Shown in pieces: positions 50,703-58,563 of a stretch of 64,000 nt of DNA. A program made the position numbers and the translations under genes. The notes beneath the pieces are model-generated. The model was not told the origin of the DNA. It did no database searches and saw nothing but the letters and a program-made list of their open reading frames with translations. Every line of letters begins with the position of its first letter. Position 1 is the first letter of the stretch. The DNA comes from Streptomyces viridiviolaceus (lineage in GTDB: Bacteria; Actinomycetota; Actinomycetes; Streptomycetales; Streptomycetaceae), in assembly GCF_014650995.1 (NCBI RefSeq), contig NZ_BMWA01000020.1, positions 62,001-126,000 on the forward strand. The letters are read 5' to 3'.

Positions 50703-52145
50703 ATGTCGCATCAGACGTCACACGCCACCAGCGGCACCACCCGAAGAGCGGTACTCACCGCCGGAGCCGGAGCGGTCGCGGCCGGCGCGGCATCCACCGG
50801 TCAGGCGACCGCGGCCGTCCCCGGCCAGGGGCCGGGCCGGGGACACGGAGGCCGCCCCGCCACCGCGCAGTCTCCCTCCCGCGAACTCCGCGCCCTCCTC
50901 AAGGAGATCGACCCCGGCCGCATCGAGGCGACCGTGCGCAAGCTCGCCTCCTTCGGCACCCGGCACACCCTGTCCGTCCAGGACGACCCCGTGCGCGGCA
51001 TCGGCGCCGCCCGGGACTGGATCTTCGCGGAGATGCAGAAGTACGCGGAAGCCTCGGGCGGCCGGATGACCGTCGAACTCCAGTCGTACATCCAGGAACC
51101 GGCGTCCCGGATCCCGGTCGCGACCCGGATCACGAACGTCGTCGCCACCCTGCGCGGCTCGGTCACCCCCGAGCGGGTGTACGTCGTCTCCGGGCACTAC
51201 GACTCCCGCGTCACCGACGTCATGGACGCGACCAGCGACTCCCCGGGCGCGGACGACGACGCCTCCGGCGTCGCGGTGTCCATGGAACTGGCGCGCGTCA
51301 TGGCCACGCGCCGCCCCGCCGCCACGATCGTCTTCGCGGCCGTCGCGGGCGAGGAGCAGGGCCTGTACGGGGCGACGCACATGGCCGCGCAGTACAAGGC
51401 CGCGGGCACGGACGTCCAGGGCATGTTCACCGACGACATCGTCGGCAGTCCCAAGGCGGACGACGGCGCCCTCGACCCGTACACCATCCGGCTCTTCGCC
51501 GAGGGCGTGCCCAGCTCGGAGACGCCCGAACAGGCGGCCACCCGGCGTTCGGTGGGCGGCGAGAACGACTCGCCGTCGCGCCAGCTCGCCCGCTTCGTCC
51601 GCGACACCGCCGACAACGATGCCACCGGCATGAACGTCCGCGTGATCTACCGCCGCGACCGCTACCTCCGCGGCGGCGATCACATCCCGTTCCTCGAACG
51701 CGGCTATCCAGCGGCCCGGTTCACCGAACCCGCCGAGGACTTCGCCCACCAGCACCAGGACGTGCGCGTCGAGGACGGCAAGCAGTTCGGCGACCTGCCG
51801 GAGTTCTGCGACTTCGACTACATCGCGCGGGTGGCCCGGGTGAACGGCGCGGCCCTGTGGACCCTCGCCCAGGCCCCGGGCACGCCGAAGAACGCCAAGA
51901 TCGTCACCAGCAACCTCACCAACTCCACGGAGCTGGTGTGGGACCGCGGCACGGAGCCGTATCTCGCGGGGTACGAGGTGGTGTGGCGCGAGACGACCGT
52001 GCCCGAGTGGACCCATGTCATCGAGGTCGGCGACGTGACGCGTCACGAGGTGGACCTGTCGAAGGACAACGTCTTCTTCGGCGTGCGAGCGGTGAGCCGG
52101 AACGGCGCGAAGAGCCCGGTGGCGTTCCCGGTGCCGCAACGGTAG
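50703..52145 (+). CDS. Secreted M28 aminopeptidase with C-terminal Fn3-like domain
   Basis: A 480-aa protein with a twin-arginine signal (TTRRAVLTAGAG). The M28 zinc site follows the family order: SGHYDSR (His/Asp), GADDDASG (Asp), GEEQGLYG (Glu, with the catalytic Glu), TDDIVG (Asp) and HQHQD (His). The C-terminal 90 residues (from about 385) have a fibronectin-III-like strand pattern (ELVWDRG, YEVVWRET). Tat export implies folding with metal in the cytoplasm. It would remove N-terminal residues from peptides and fits the extracellular peptidase set at 43.5-48.2 kb. Confidence 0.9.
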   Translation: MSHQTSHATSGTTRRAVLTAGAGAVAAGAASTGQATAAVPGQGPGRGHGGRPATAQSPSRELRALLKEIDPGRIEATVRKLASFGTRHTLSVQDDPVRGIGAARDWIFAEMQKYAEASGGRMTVELQSYIQEPASRIPVATRITNVVATLRGSVTPERVYVVSGHYDSRVTDVMDATSDSPGADDDASGVAVSMELARVMATRRPAATIVFAAVAGEEQGLYGATHMAAQYKAAGTDVQGMFTDDIVGSPKADDGALDPYTIRLFAEGVPSSETPEQAATRRSVGGENDSPSRQLARFVRDTADNDATGMNVRVIYRRDRYLRGGDHIPFLERGYPAARFTEPAEDFAHQHQDVRVEDGKQFGDLPEFCDFDYIARVARVNGAALWTLAQAPGTPKNAKIVTSNLTNSTELVWDRGTEPYLAGYEVVWRETTVPEWTHVIEVGDVTRHEVDLSKDNVFFGVRAVSRNGAKSPVAFPVPQR

Positions 52146-52451
52146 GGGGCGGAGTCGAGTACGAACGGCGCCGACGGGTCCCGGACTTCCAGCTCCGTCC
52201 CCAGTGGCGACGCGGCCACGAGTGACGTCAGGCTGTGGGTCGGGGACCGCCCCCCGCCGGTGTGGCTCTTCGCGGCTGCCGCCTGCGGCCTGGCGCCGCT
52301 CGCGGTCACGCTGCCGGCGCGAGCGCGTCGCGCGGCTGGGCGTAGCGCACGCGTACGGGGCGGGAGCCGGCGTCACGCCGACTCCCGCACCGTACGACCG
52401 ACCGCGGCCCGTGCGGTTCCACGGCCGCCGGATGCAGGCACGAAGTGGCCC
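52146..52451. other. Intergenic stretch without a clear gene
   Basis: About 300 bases between converging genes. No gene or clear terminator is seen. Confidence 0.4.
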
Positions 52452-53177
52452 TCACCGGTCCAGCTCCGCGAACGTCTCCACGGCACGGGTCCTGCCGGTG
52501 ACGATGATGACGTCGCCCGGGTGGACGACCGTTTCGGCCGTGGCGTGGGTGAAGTCGGCGCCGGGGCGTTTGATGCCGACGACCGTCACGCCGTAGGTAC
52601 TGCGTACGCGGCTCTCGCCGAGCGGGACACCGCCGACGGCCTTCGGGGCGAGCGTCTTGATCAGGGCGTAGTCGCTGTCGAAGGTGATGAAGTCCAGCAT
52701 CCGGCCGGTGACCAGGTGGGCCACGCGCTCGCCCATGTCGTGTTCGGGCAGGACGACGTGGTGGGCACCGATACGTTCCAGGATCCGACCGTGCTGCCGG
52801 GTGCTGGCCCGGGCCCAGATGCCGGCCACGCCGGCATCGACGAGGTTCGAGGTGGTCAGGATGCTGGCCTCCAGGTCGGTGCCGATGCCGACGACCACCC
52901 GGGGGAACTCGGCGACGCCGAGCTGCGCCAGCACAGTGGGGTCGGTGCAGTCCGCGGCTGCGGTCCGGGTCAGGTCGTCGCCGACCTTCTGGACGACACC
53001 GGCCACGGCGTCGATGCCGAGCACGTCCCAGCCCCGCCGCATCAGCTCCGCCGCCACGGACTGTCCGAAACGGCCGAGACCGATGACCGCCACTCTGGGA
53101 TCGGGGCGGGCCGGGTGACGGTCGACGGCGGAATGCCGACGCCGGTGTGGACGCAGGAACTTCAGACGGTCAGCCAA
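52452..53177 (-). CDS. K+ transport RCK subunit (TrkA/KtrA-like)
   Basis: A 241-aa peripheral subunit. The N-terminal RCK domain has the NAD/ATP-binding loop GLGRFGQSVA (about 34-43) and GIDAVAGVVQ, followed by a TrkA-C domain (FTHATAETVVHPGDVIIVTG). It gates the TrkH partner encoded immediately upstream with an 8-base overlap. An unusual basic N-terminal 28 residues precede the RCK core. Confidence 0.92.
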   Translation of the reverse strand: MADRLKFLRPHRRRHSAVDRHPARPDPRVAVIGLGRFGQSVAAELMRRGWDVLGIDAVAGVVQKVGDDLTRTAAADCTDPTVLAQLGVAEFPRVVVGIGTDLEASILTTSNLVDAGVAGIWARASTRQHGRILERIGAHHVVLPEHDMGERVAHLVTGRMLDFITFDSDYALIKTLAPKAVGGVPLGESRVRSTYGVTVVGIKRPGADFTHATAETVVHPGDVIIVTGRTRAVETFAELDR

Positions 53178-54537
53178 TGACGGGTCGCTCCTCGGGCAGG
53201 GTGTAACGGCGGTCGCGCTGACGCAGGGCGAGCGCGCTGGCGAGGGTGATCGGGCCGACGCGCCCGACGAACATGAGGACGATGACGGTGAGTCGGCCCG
53301 CCGCCGGAAGGTCCGCGGTGATGCCGGTACTCAGGCCGACCGTGCCGAAAGCGGAGACGGCCTCGAACAGCACGGCCTCGGCCTGCTCCTCGGTGACGGT
53401 GAGCAGCACCAGCGTGCCGGCGATGACGAGGCCCACGCCCATCAGCGCCACGGTGAGGGCCTGGCGCAGCGTCGGAGCCGAGAGCCGGCGGCCCATGATG
53501 TCCGTGTCGGCGTGTCCGCGGACCTCGGCCAGGATCGCGGCTCCCAGCACCGCGAATGTGGTGACCTTGATGCCGCCCGCCGTGCCCGCGCTGCCGCCGC
53601 CGATGAACATCAGCACGCAGATGCCGAGGAGGGTGGCGGGCTCCATGGCACCGGTGTCGACGGTGTTGAATCCCGCGGTACGCGCGCTGGCCGCGGTGAA
53701 GAACCCGTTGAGGAGCTTGTCCCCCCAGTCCACGGATCCGAGAGTTCGCGGGTTGCTCCACTCCAGCGCGCAGGTCATGACGGTGCCGACGGCGAGCAGG
53801 ACCGCTGAGGTGAAGAGGGTGAGCCGGGTGTGCAGGGACCAGCGGCGCCGGGTGGCGCCGCGGGTGCCGGGGCGGTTGCGCAGCAGTTCGAGCAGTACGG
53901 GGAAGCCAAGGGCGCCGAGCACACTCGCGACCGCGATCGGCAGGACGATCCAGGGATCGTTCGCGTAACCGACCAGGTTGTCGTCACGCAGCCCGAAACC
54001 GGCGTTGTTGAACGCGGAGATCCCGTAGAAGATCCCGTGGTAGACGGCGTTCCAGGCCGCCAGACCATGGCCGAGGTGGAAACGGACCGCGATCAGGACG
54101 GCCGTGACCAACTCGATGGCGAGCGTGGTGCTCGCGACTCCGAGGACCAGCCGGCGGATGTCACCGGTGCCTCCGCTCCGTTCCGCCTGTGTGGTGAGCT
54201 GGGTCCGCATCCCCAGCCGGCCAGAGACGAACAGGGCCAGCAGCGACGCGAGCGTCATGATGCCGAAGCCGCCGACCTGGATCAGCGCCAGGACGATGCT
54301 TTCGCCGAACCCACTCCAATGGCTGCCGGTGCCCACGATGGACAGCCCGCCGCTGACCGCTCCCGTCGCGGTGAACAAGGCGGTCAGCACGCCGGTGTCC
54401 TTGCCGGGCTCGGCGGCGGCAGGCACCATCAGCAGCGCTGCACCCAGCACCACGACCAGCGCGAAGGCCAGGACGACGCCTCGGGTCGGATGGCCGGCCA
54501 GCCGGGACCTCCAGGCCCGAGTCGTCCCCACGGCCAC
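53170..54537 (-). CDS. K+ transporter membrane subunit (TrkH/KtrB-like)
   Basis: A 455-aa membrane protein with four M1-P-M2 repeats. Pore-loop regions are seen in TGAVSGGLSIVGTG, SAFNNAGFGL, TAASARTAGFNTVD and GTVGLSTGIT, each with the selectivity Gly. It would import K+ (and perhaps Na+) when combined with the TrkA-like protein. Both genes overlap, which implies one transcript. Confidence 0.92.
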   Translation of the reverse strand: MAVGTTRAWRSRLAGHPTRGVVLAFALVVVLGAALLMVPAAAEPGKDTGVLTALFTATGAVSGGLSIVGTGSHWSGFGESIVLALIQVGGFGIMTLASLLALFVSGRLGMRTQLTTQAERSGGTGDIRRLVLGVASTTLAIELVTAVLIAVRFHLGHGLAAWNAVYHGIFYGISAFNNAGFGLRDDNLVGYANDPWIVLPIAVASVLGALGFPVLLELLRNRPGTRGATRRRWSLHTRLTLFTSAVLLAVGTVMTCALEWSNPRTLGSVDWGDKLLNGFFTAASARTAGFNTVDTGAMEPATLLGICVLMFIGGGSAGTAGGIKVTTFAVLGAAILAEVRGHADTDIMGRRLSAPTLRQALTVALMGVGLVIAGTLVLLTVTEEQAEAVLFEAVSAFGTVGLSTGITADLPAAGRLTVIVLMFVGRVGPITLASALALRQRDRRYTLPEERPVIG

Positions 54538-55104
54538 CGGCTACCTCCGTCGTCCCGCCGCCACCGCCCACAGCATCCCTGCCGGGGCGGGCGTACGGAA
54601 CGCGCCACGGCGTCGAGCAGACGTCGTGACCGCAGAATGGCGGCGCCGCTTCCTCCGGGCCCTTGATGCCCTCGTCCCGCAGCTCCTCGATTTCCTGCCG
54701 GCGCTACTCCTTGCCGCAGTCGGGAATGTCGGTGCGGGGGAGCTCGCCGATCCGGGCGACCTGAAGGCGGCGGGCGAGGACGGCCGCCGAGATCCGTCTC
54801 GCTGAAGGACGGCTCCCGATAGGGCACGCTCTTGTGCACTGGCCCCTGGAACACCGCTGTCGCCGCGACTGGGCCTCGGCATGACGGATGCCGCATGCCG
54901 TGAAACGACGCTGACCATCGCCTCTCCACGAGACCGGTCGGATCCACATCACGTTATGACGTCGGTCCTCGGGCGACTGACGCCCGGCGAGTGAAGGGCG
55001 CACGACCATCCGGCCGCGGTCCGCGCGGCGCGCCCCGGCACGATGGCGCGCGTGGTGTGGCCTGAGACGTGCAGCACGGGTTCACCACGGAGGAGACACG
55101 GAGC
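54538..55104. other. Intergenic stretch without a clear gene
   Basis: About 560 bases. Short frames on both strands show no family. It must contain the trkH promoter (minus) and the VOC promoter (plus). No riboswitch pattern was recognised. Confidence 0.45.
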
Positions 55105-55497
55105 ATGTTCGGTCAGGCGCAGGCGTTCAGCGGCTTCTCGGTCGACGACCTCGGTGAGGCCCGCCGGTTCTACGGCGAGACTCTCGGCCTCCAGGTGGAG
55201 GAGACCGGACAGGGGGACATGCGGATGCTGACCCTCACGCTCGGCAGTGGCGCGCGGGTCTTGGTCTACCCGAAGGAGACGCACACCCCCGCGACGTTCA
55301 CGATCCTCAACTTCCCCGTCGACGACATCGAGGCCGCCGTCGCCGAACTGGAACGGCGCGGCGTCACCCTGGAGCGCTATGCGGGCTTCGACCACGACGA
55401 GAAGGGCATCGTCCGGGTCGGCGGCGACGGCCCCACTGCGGTCGCATGGTTCACCGACCCGGCCGGGAACGTCCTCTCCGTGCTCCAGGAGACGTGA
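55105..55497 (+). CDS. VOC-family (glyoxalase/bleomycin-resistance fold) protein
   Basis: A 130-aa VOC protein with one beta-alpha-beta-beta-beta unit pair: AFSGFSVDDLGEARRFYGET at the start and AWFTDPAGNVLSVLQ at the end. The metal-ligand positions are not clearly His/Glu, so it may be a binding protein. ATG 55105 gives the conserved family start; an upstream ATG at 55069 is in frame but untypical. No partner is known. Confidence 0.85.
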   Translation: MFGQAQAFSGFSVDDLGEARRFYGETLGLQVEETGQGDMRMLTLTLGSGARVLVYPKETHTPATFTILNFPVDDIEAAVAELERRGVTLERYAGFDHDEKGIVRVGGDGPTAVAWFTDPAGNVLSVLQET

Positions 55498-55523
55498 CCG
55501 AGGGCAGTGACCTGCCTGCCGAG

Positions 55524-55889
55524 TCAGCAGGAGCTGCCGCAGGACGACGAGCTGCTTCCGCAGGACGACGAACTGCCGCACGACGAGGAGCTGCTCCCAC
55601 AGGACGACGAACTGCCACTGGAGCAGCCGCTCGACGCACCTCCGCCGACGCCTGCTTCCCACCAGGACGAGTGGGCGGAGGGGCTGCCGGCGTCATGCGC
55701 CGACGTTCCGGTGTGCGTGCCGGTCCCGGTTGGCGACGCTCCATGGCCGTGCCCGGCACTCGGGCCGGGCGCGGTCGCCCACACGCCGAGATCGTCCCAG
55801 GCGCGGCGCCATGCCCGGCGCATCATCCATGTGGCCACCATGACGAGCACCAGTACGCACACAGCCGCCAGCACGAATGCGATCAACAT
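55524..55889 (-). CDS. Small membrane protein with Ser/Cys-repeat tail
   Basis: A 121-aa protein of unknown function. One TM helix (MLIAFVLAAVCVLVLVMVAT) is followed by a basic R/W-rich stretch (RRAWRRAWDDLGVW), a Gly/His/Thr linker, and a C-terminal tail of repeated CGSSSSS and CGSSSS units with about six Cys. The basic stretch places the tail on the cytoplasmic side. GGGGGA precedes ATG 55889 by 4 bases. The same DNA read on the other strand gives an acidic QDDELP-type repeat frame (55507-55968), judged to be a shadow. Streptomyces also has Gly/Cys-tailed membrane proteins; the role is unknown. Confidence 0.62.
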   Translation of the reverse strand: MLIAFVLAAVCVLVLVMVATWMMRRAWRRAWDDLGVWATAPGPSAGHGHGASPTGTGTHTGTSAHDAGSPSAHSSWWEAGVGGGASSGCSSGSSSSCGSSSSSCGSSSSCGSSSSSCGSSC

Positions 55890-56332
55890 GACGTCCCCCT
55901 TCCGCCGGGCCTGCGCACCGACTGTCCGCAGGATGCCCCACGGTCCGGTGACCCGAAGCGCCTCTTGAGCAAGCCCAGAGCTTCGAGGACCCTCCGACGG
56001 AGCCCGGCGATGTGACCTCTGCCGCGCTCGCCGGGCGCGGACGACACGGGTGGCCCCTGAGTACGTCCCGGTCACAGGCCGACGGTCTGGTGACCGACGT
56101 CGTTGCCGAGGGCCGTCAGTGATCGGACGGTCGGTACAGGGGGGCGGGAACGTCATTGGAGGCCGCATGCGGGATGGGCCTCGAGGAGGGGGCGATTCGC
56201 GAGACTTTCACTCGATCGCGTAGATCAAACGACCATATGACTGTAGGGCTCCTGATTCCTGGTTAGCGTGCGTGCACGGTCGGCCTGGCAGGGCCGGTTC
56301 GGGTGGGACGGGACCAGGGGAGGTTCTCGGCA
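55890..56332. other. Intergenic stretch, promoter region
   Basis: About 440 bases. The AT-rich part near 56210-56265 probably holds the promoter for the flavoprotein gene. No gene is supported. Confidence 0.4.
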
Positions 56333-58165
56333 ATGACGGACGAGTCTTCGGTTCAGGGCGGTGGGCTGTCGCGGCGCAGTTTGCTCGCGTCGTCAGTCGC
56401 CGCGGGCGGCGCGGTCTGGCTGTTGCGCGCGGTGGTCCGGCCGGGAAGCGCCTACGCCGACGCGCCGTCGCCGCCTGGCTTCCCTGCCGGGCTCGACGTC
56501 TACCGGCGCGTCTACGAGAACTGGGCCGGCGAAATCCGTGCCGACCAGTTGTGGACGTGCGCGCCGCGCACCCCGCAGGAAGTGCTCGACGTCGTGAACT
56601 GGGCCTACGGTGCCGGCTGGACGGTACGCGCCCAGGGGAAGCGGCATGGCTGGGCTCCGCTCACGGTGGCCGACGGCACACCCGCCGCGGCCCAGGTCGT
56701 CCTGGTGGACACCACCGCACACCTCACCGAGATGTCGCTCGAGCGGCAGGACACCGACGGGTCGGCCCTGATCCGGGTCCAGGCCGGGGCCCTGCTGGAG
56801 ACACTCCTCGCGTTCGCCGGCGAGCACGGATACGGGGTCGTCTCCGCGCCGGCACCCGGGGAACTGTCGGTCGGCGGCGCGTTGGCCATCGGCGCGCACG
56901 GTACGGCCGTCCCCGCCATCGGGGAGAACCCGTCGCCCGGCCACGGTTACGGCTCGTTGAGCAATCTGGTCACCGAGCTGACCGCGGTCGTCTGGGACGA
57001 CGACGCCGGCGAGTACGTCCTGCGGACGGTCGGCCGGGCCGAGCCCGACTGCGACGCGCTCCTCACCCACCTCGGCCGTTCGCTCGTCACCGAGGCCGTG
57101 CTGCGGGTGGGCACCGACCACAACCTGCGCTGCCGTTCCTTCCTGGACATCCCCGCCACCGAACTGTTCGCCGCCCCCGGTGCCCCGGCCGGCACTCGGA
57201 CCCTGGCCGGCTTCGTGGACAGGACCGGCCGGGCGGAGGCGATCTGGTTCGCGTTCACGGACAAGCCCTGGCTGAAGGTCTGGAGCGTCACCCCCGAACG
57301 GCCGTTCGCCGCCCGCGCGGTCGACGGGCCGTACAACTACCCGTTCTCCGACTCGCTTCCCGAGCCGGTGGCCCGGCTCGCCGGAACCCTGGTCTCGGGA
57401 GCCTGGGCGAGCGCCCCGCTCTTCGGGCAGGTCCAGTACCTGCTGGCCAAGGTCGCGCTGACCGGCGACATCACCGACGTCCTGCTGTCGGGAACCCTCG
57501 TGCGGGACGTCCTGACCGGCGACGTGCTCACCCACCTGCTGGCGGGCGGGCTGCGCTCGGACCTGTGGGGCGCCTCCCGCAACCTACTGGAGTACGTGCG
57601 GCCTACCACACTGCGCGAGACGGCCAACGGCTATGCCGTCCTCACCCGCCGCGCCGATCTGCAGTGGGTGGTCAGCCAGTTCGCCGACTTCTACCGCACG
57701 CTGCTCGCTGAGTACGCGGCACGCGGCGAGTACCCGGTCAACGGCCAGGTGGAGATCCGGGTGACCGGCCTGGAGACCCCGTCCGTGTGCGGCATCCCCG
57801 GCGCCCGGCCACCGCTGCTGTCCGCCCTGCGGCCGCGTCCGGACCGGCCGGAGGTCGACACCGCCGTGTGGATCGACGTCCTCTCCTTGCCGACCACACC
57901 TGCCCTGCACCGCTTCTACCGGGACATCGAGCAGTTCCTCTTGGCCATGGACGGGGACCGGGCGACGGTCCGTGTGGAGTGGTCCAAGGGCTGGGCCTAC
58001 ACCGACACCGCCGCGTGGTCCGACCCGGACGTCCTCACGCGGGCCGTCCCCGCCTCACTGCGCGCCGGGGGAGGCCCAGGCTGGGACGAGGCGGTCGCGA
58101 TTCTGAACCGGCTCGACCCCCATCACGTGGTCTCCGGCCCGTTCCTCGACGCGCTGCTGCGCTGA
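56333..58165 (+). CDS. Tat-exported VAO-type FAD oxidase, cholesterol-oxidase-like
   Basis: A 610-aa protein with a twin-arginine signal (LSRRSLLASS, about 12-21). The FAD-binding PCMH domain (about 70-245) has QGKRHGWAPL, where His105 is at the place used for covalent FAD attachment in the Brevibacterium class II cholesterol oxidase, and GALAIGAHGTAVP. The long C-terminal half fits the cholesterol-oxidase substrate-binding domain. Such enzymes oxidise and isomerise sterols with O2 to give H2O2. ATG 56333 was chosen; AGGGGAGG lies upstream. The sterol preference is inferred from family layout only. Confidence 0.82.
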   Translation: MTDESSVQGGGLSRRSLLASSVAAGGAVWLLRAVVRPGSAYADAPSPPGFPAGLDVYRRVYENWAGEIRADQLWTCAPRTPQEVLDVVNWAYGAGWTVRAQGKRHGWAPLTVADGTPAAAQVVLVDTTAHLTEMSLERQDTDGSALIRVQAGALLETLLAFAGEHGYGVVSAPAPGELSVGGALAIGAHGTAVPAIGENPSPGHGYGSLSNLVTELTAVVWDDDAGEYVLRTVGRAEPDCDALLTHLGRSLVTEAVLRVGTDHNLRCRSFLDIPATELFAAPGAPAGTRTLAGFVDRTGRAEAIWFAFTDKPWLKVWSVTPERPFAARAVDGPYNYPFSDSLPEPVARLAGTLVSGAWASAPLFGQVQYLLAKVALTGDITDVLLSGTLVRDVLTGDVLTHLLAGGLRSDLWGASRNLLEYVRPTTLRETANGYAVLTRRADLQWVVSQFADFYRTLLAEYAARGEYPVNGQVEIRVTGLETPSVCGIPGARPPLLSALRPRPDRPEVDTAVWIDVLSLPTTPALHRFYRDIEQFLLAMDGDRATVRVEWSKGWAYTDTAAWSDPDVLTRAVPASLRAGGGPGWDEAVAILNRLDPHHVVSGPFLDALLR

Positions 58166-58205
58166 GCAGGCGGGCGGGGCAGGCGGCGGGCTCCGTGCGC
58201 GAATA

Positions 58206-58234
58206 CCGGCACCGGTGGCGGCCACCAGTGCCGG
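58206..58234 (+). terminator. Terminator after the flavoprotein gene
   Basis: Arms CCGGCACCGGTGG (58206-58218) and CCACCAGTGCCGG (58222-58234) form a 13-bp stem with one mismatch and a 3-base loop, 41 bases after the stop codon. From here to 58563 no gene is supported. Confidence 0.75.
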
Positions 58235-58563
58235 TGCCGCACCCGTCCGCGGCGAGCTCTTCCGGGCAGGGCGCCACTCCGGTCTGTTCGTCCGATCGCG
58301 TCAGTTCACCTGCCGCGGCAGCTGCCACTCACGCCCCGCCGCAGGCTGCTGCACAGTGTGTTCCAGTGGCCCGTTTCGTGCGTATCCCCTCCGGCTTCCG
58401 ATGTCCGCCGTGGGCGCGTGCCCTTGCAGGTCGACCAGGACCGCGCGCCGCTGCTCGGCCGGCACAACACTCGGAGCAATGGGCTGGAACGTCCGTCAGC
58501 GGTAGTCATGCCGGTTCGACAGGACCGTGGCGGCGCAGGAGACAACCAGGTCTCCTTGTCTCG

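Noticed and set aside
55507..55968. Acidic repeat protein (QDDELP repeats) on the plus strand
   Set aside because: It is the reverse reading of the CGSSSSS repeats. The minus strand has a TM helix, a ribosome site and a sensible start.
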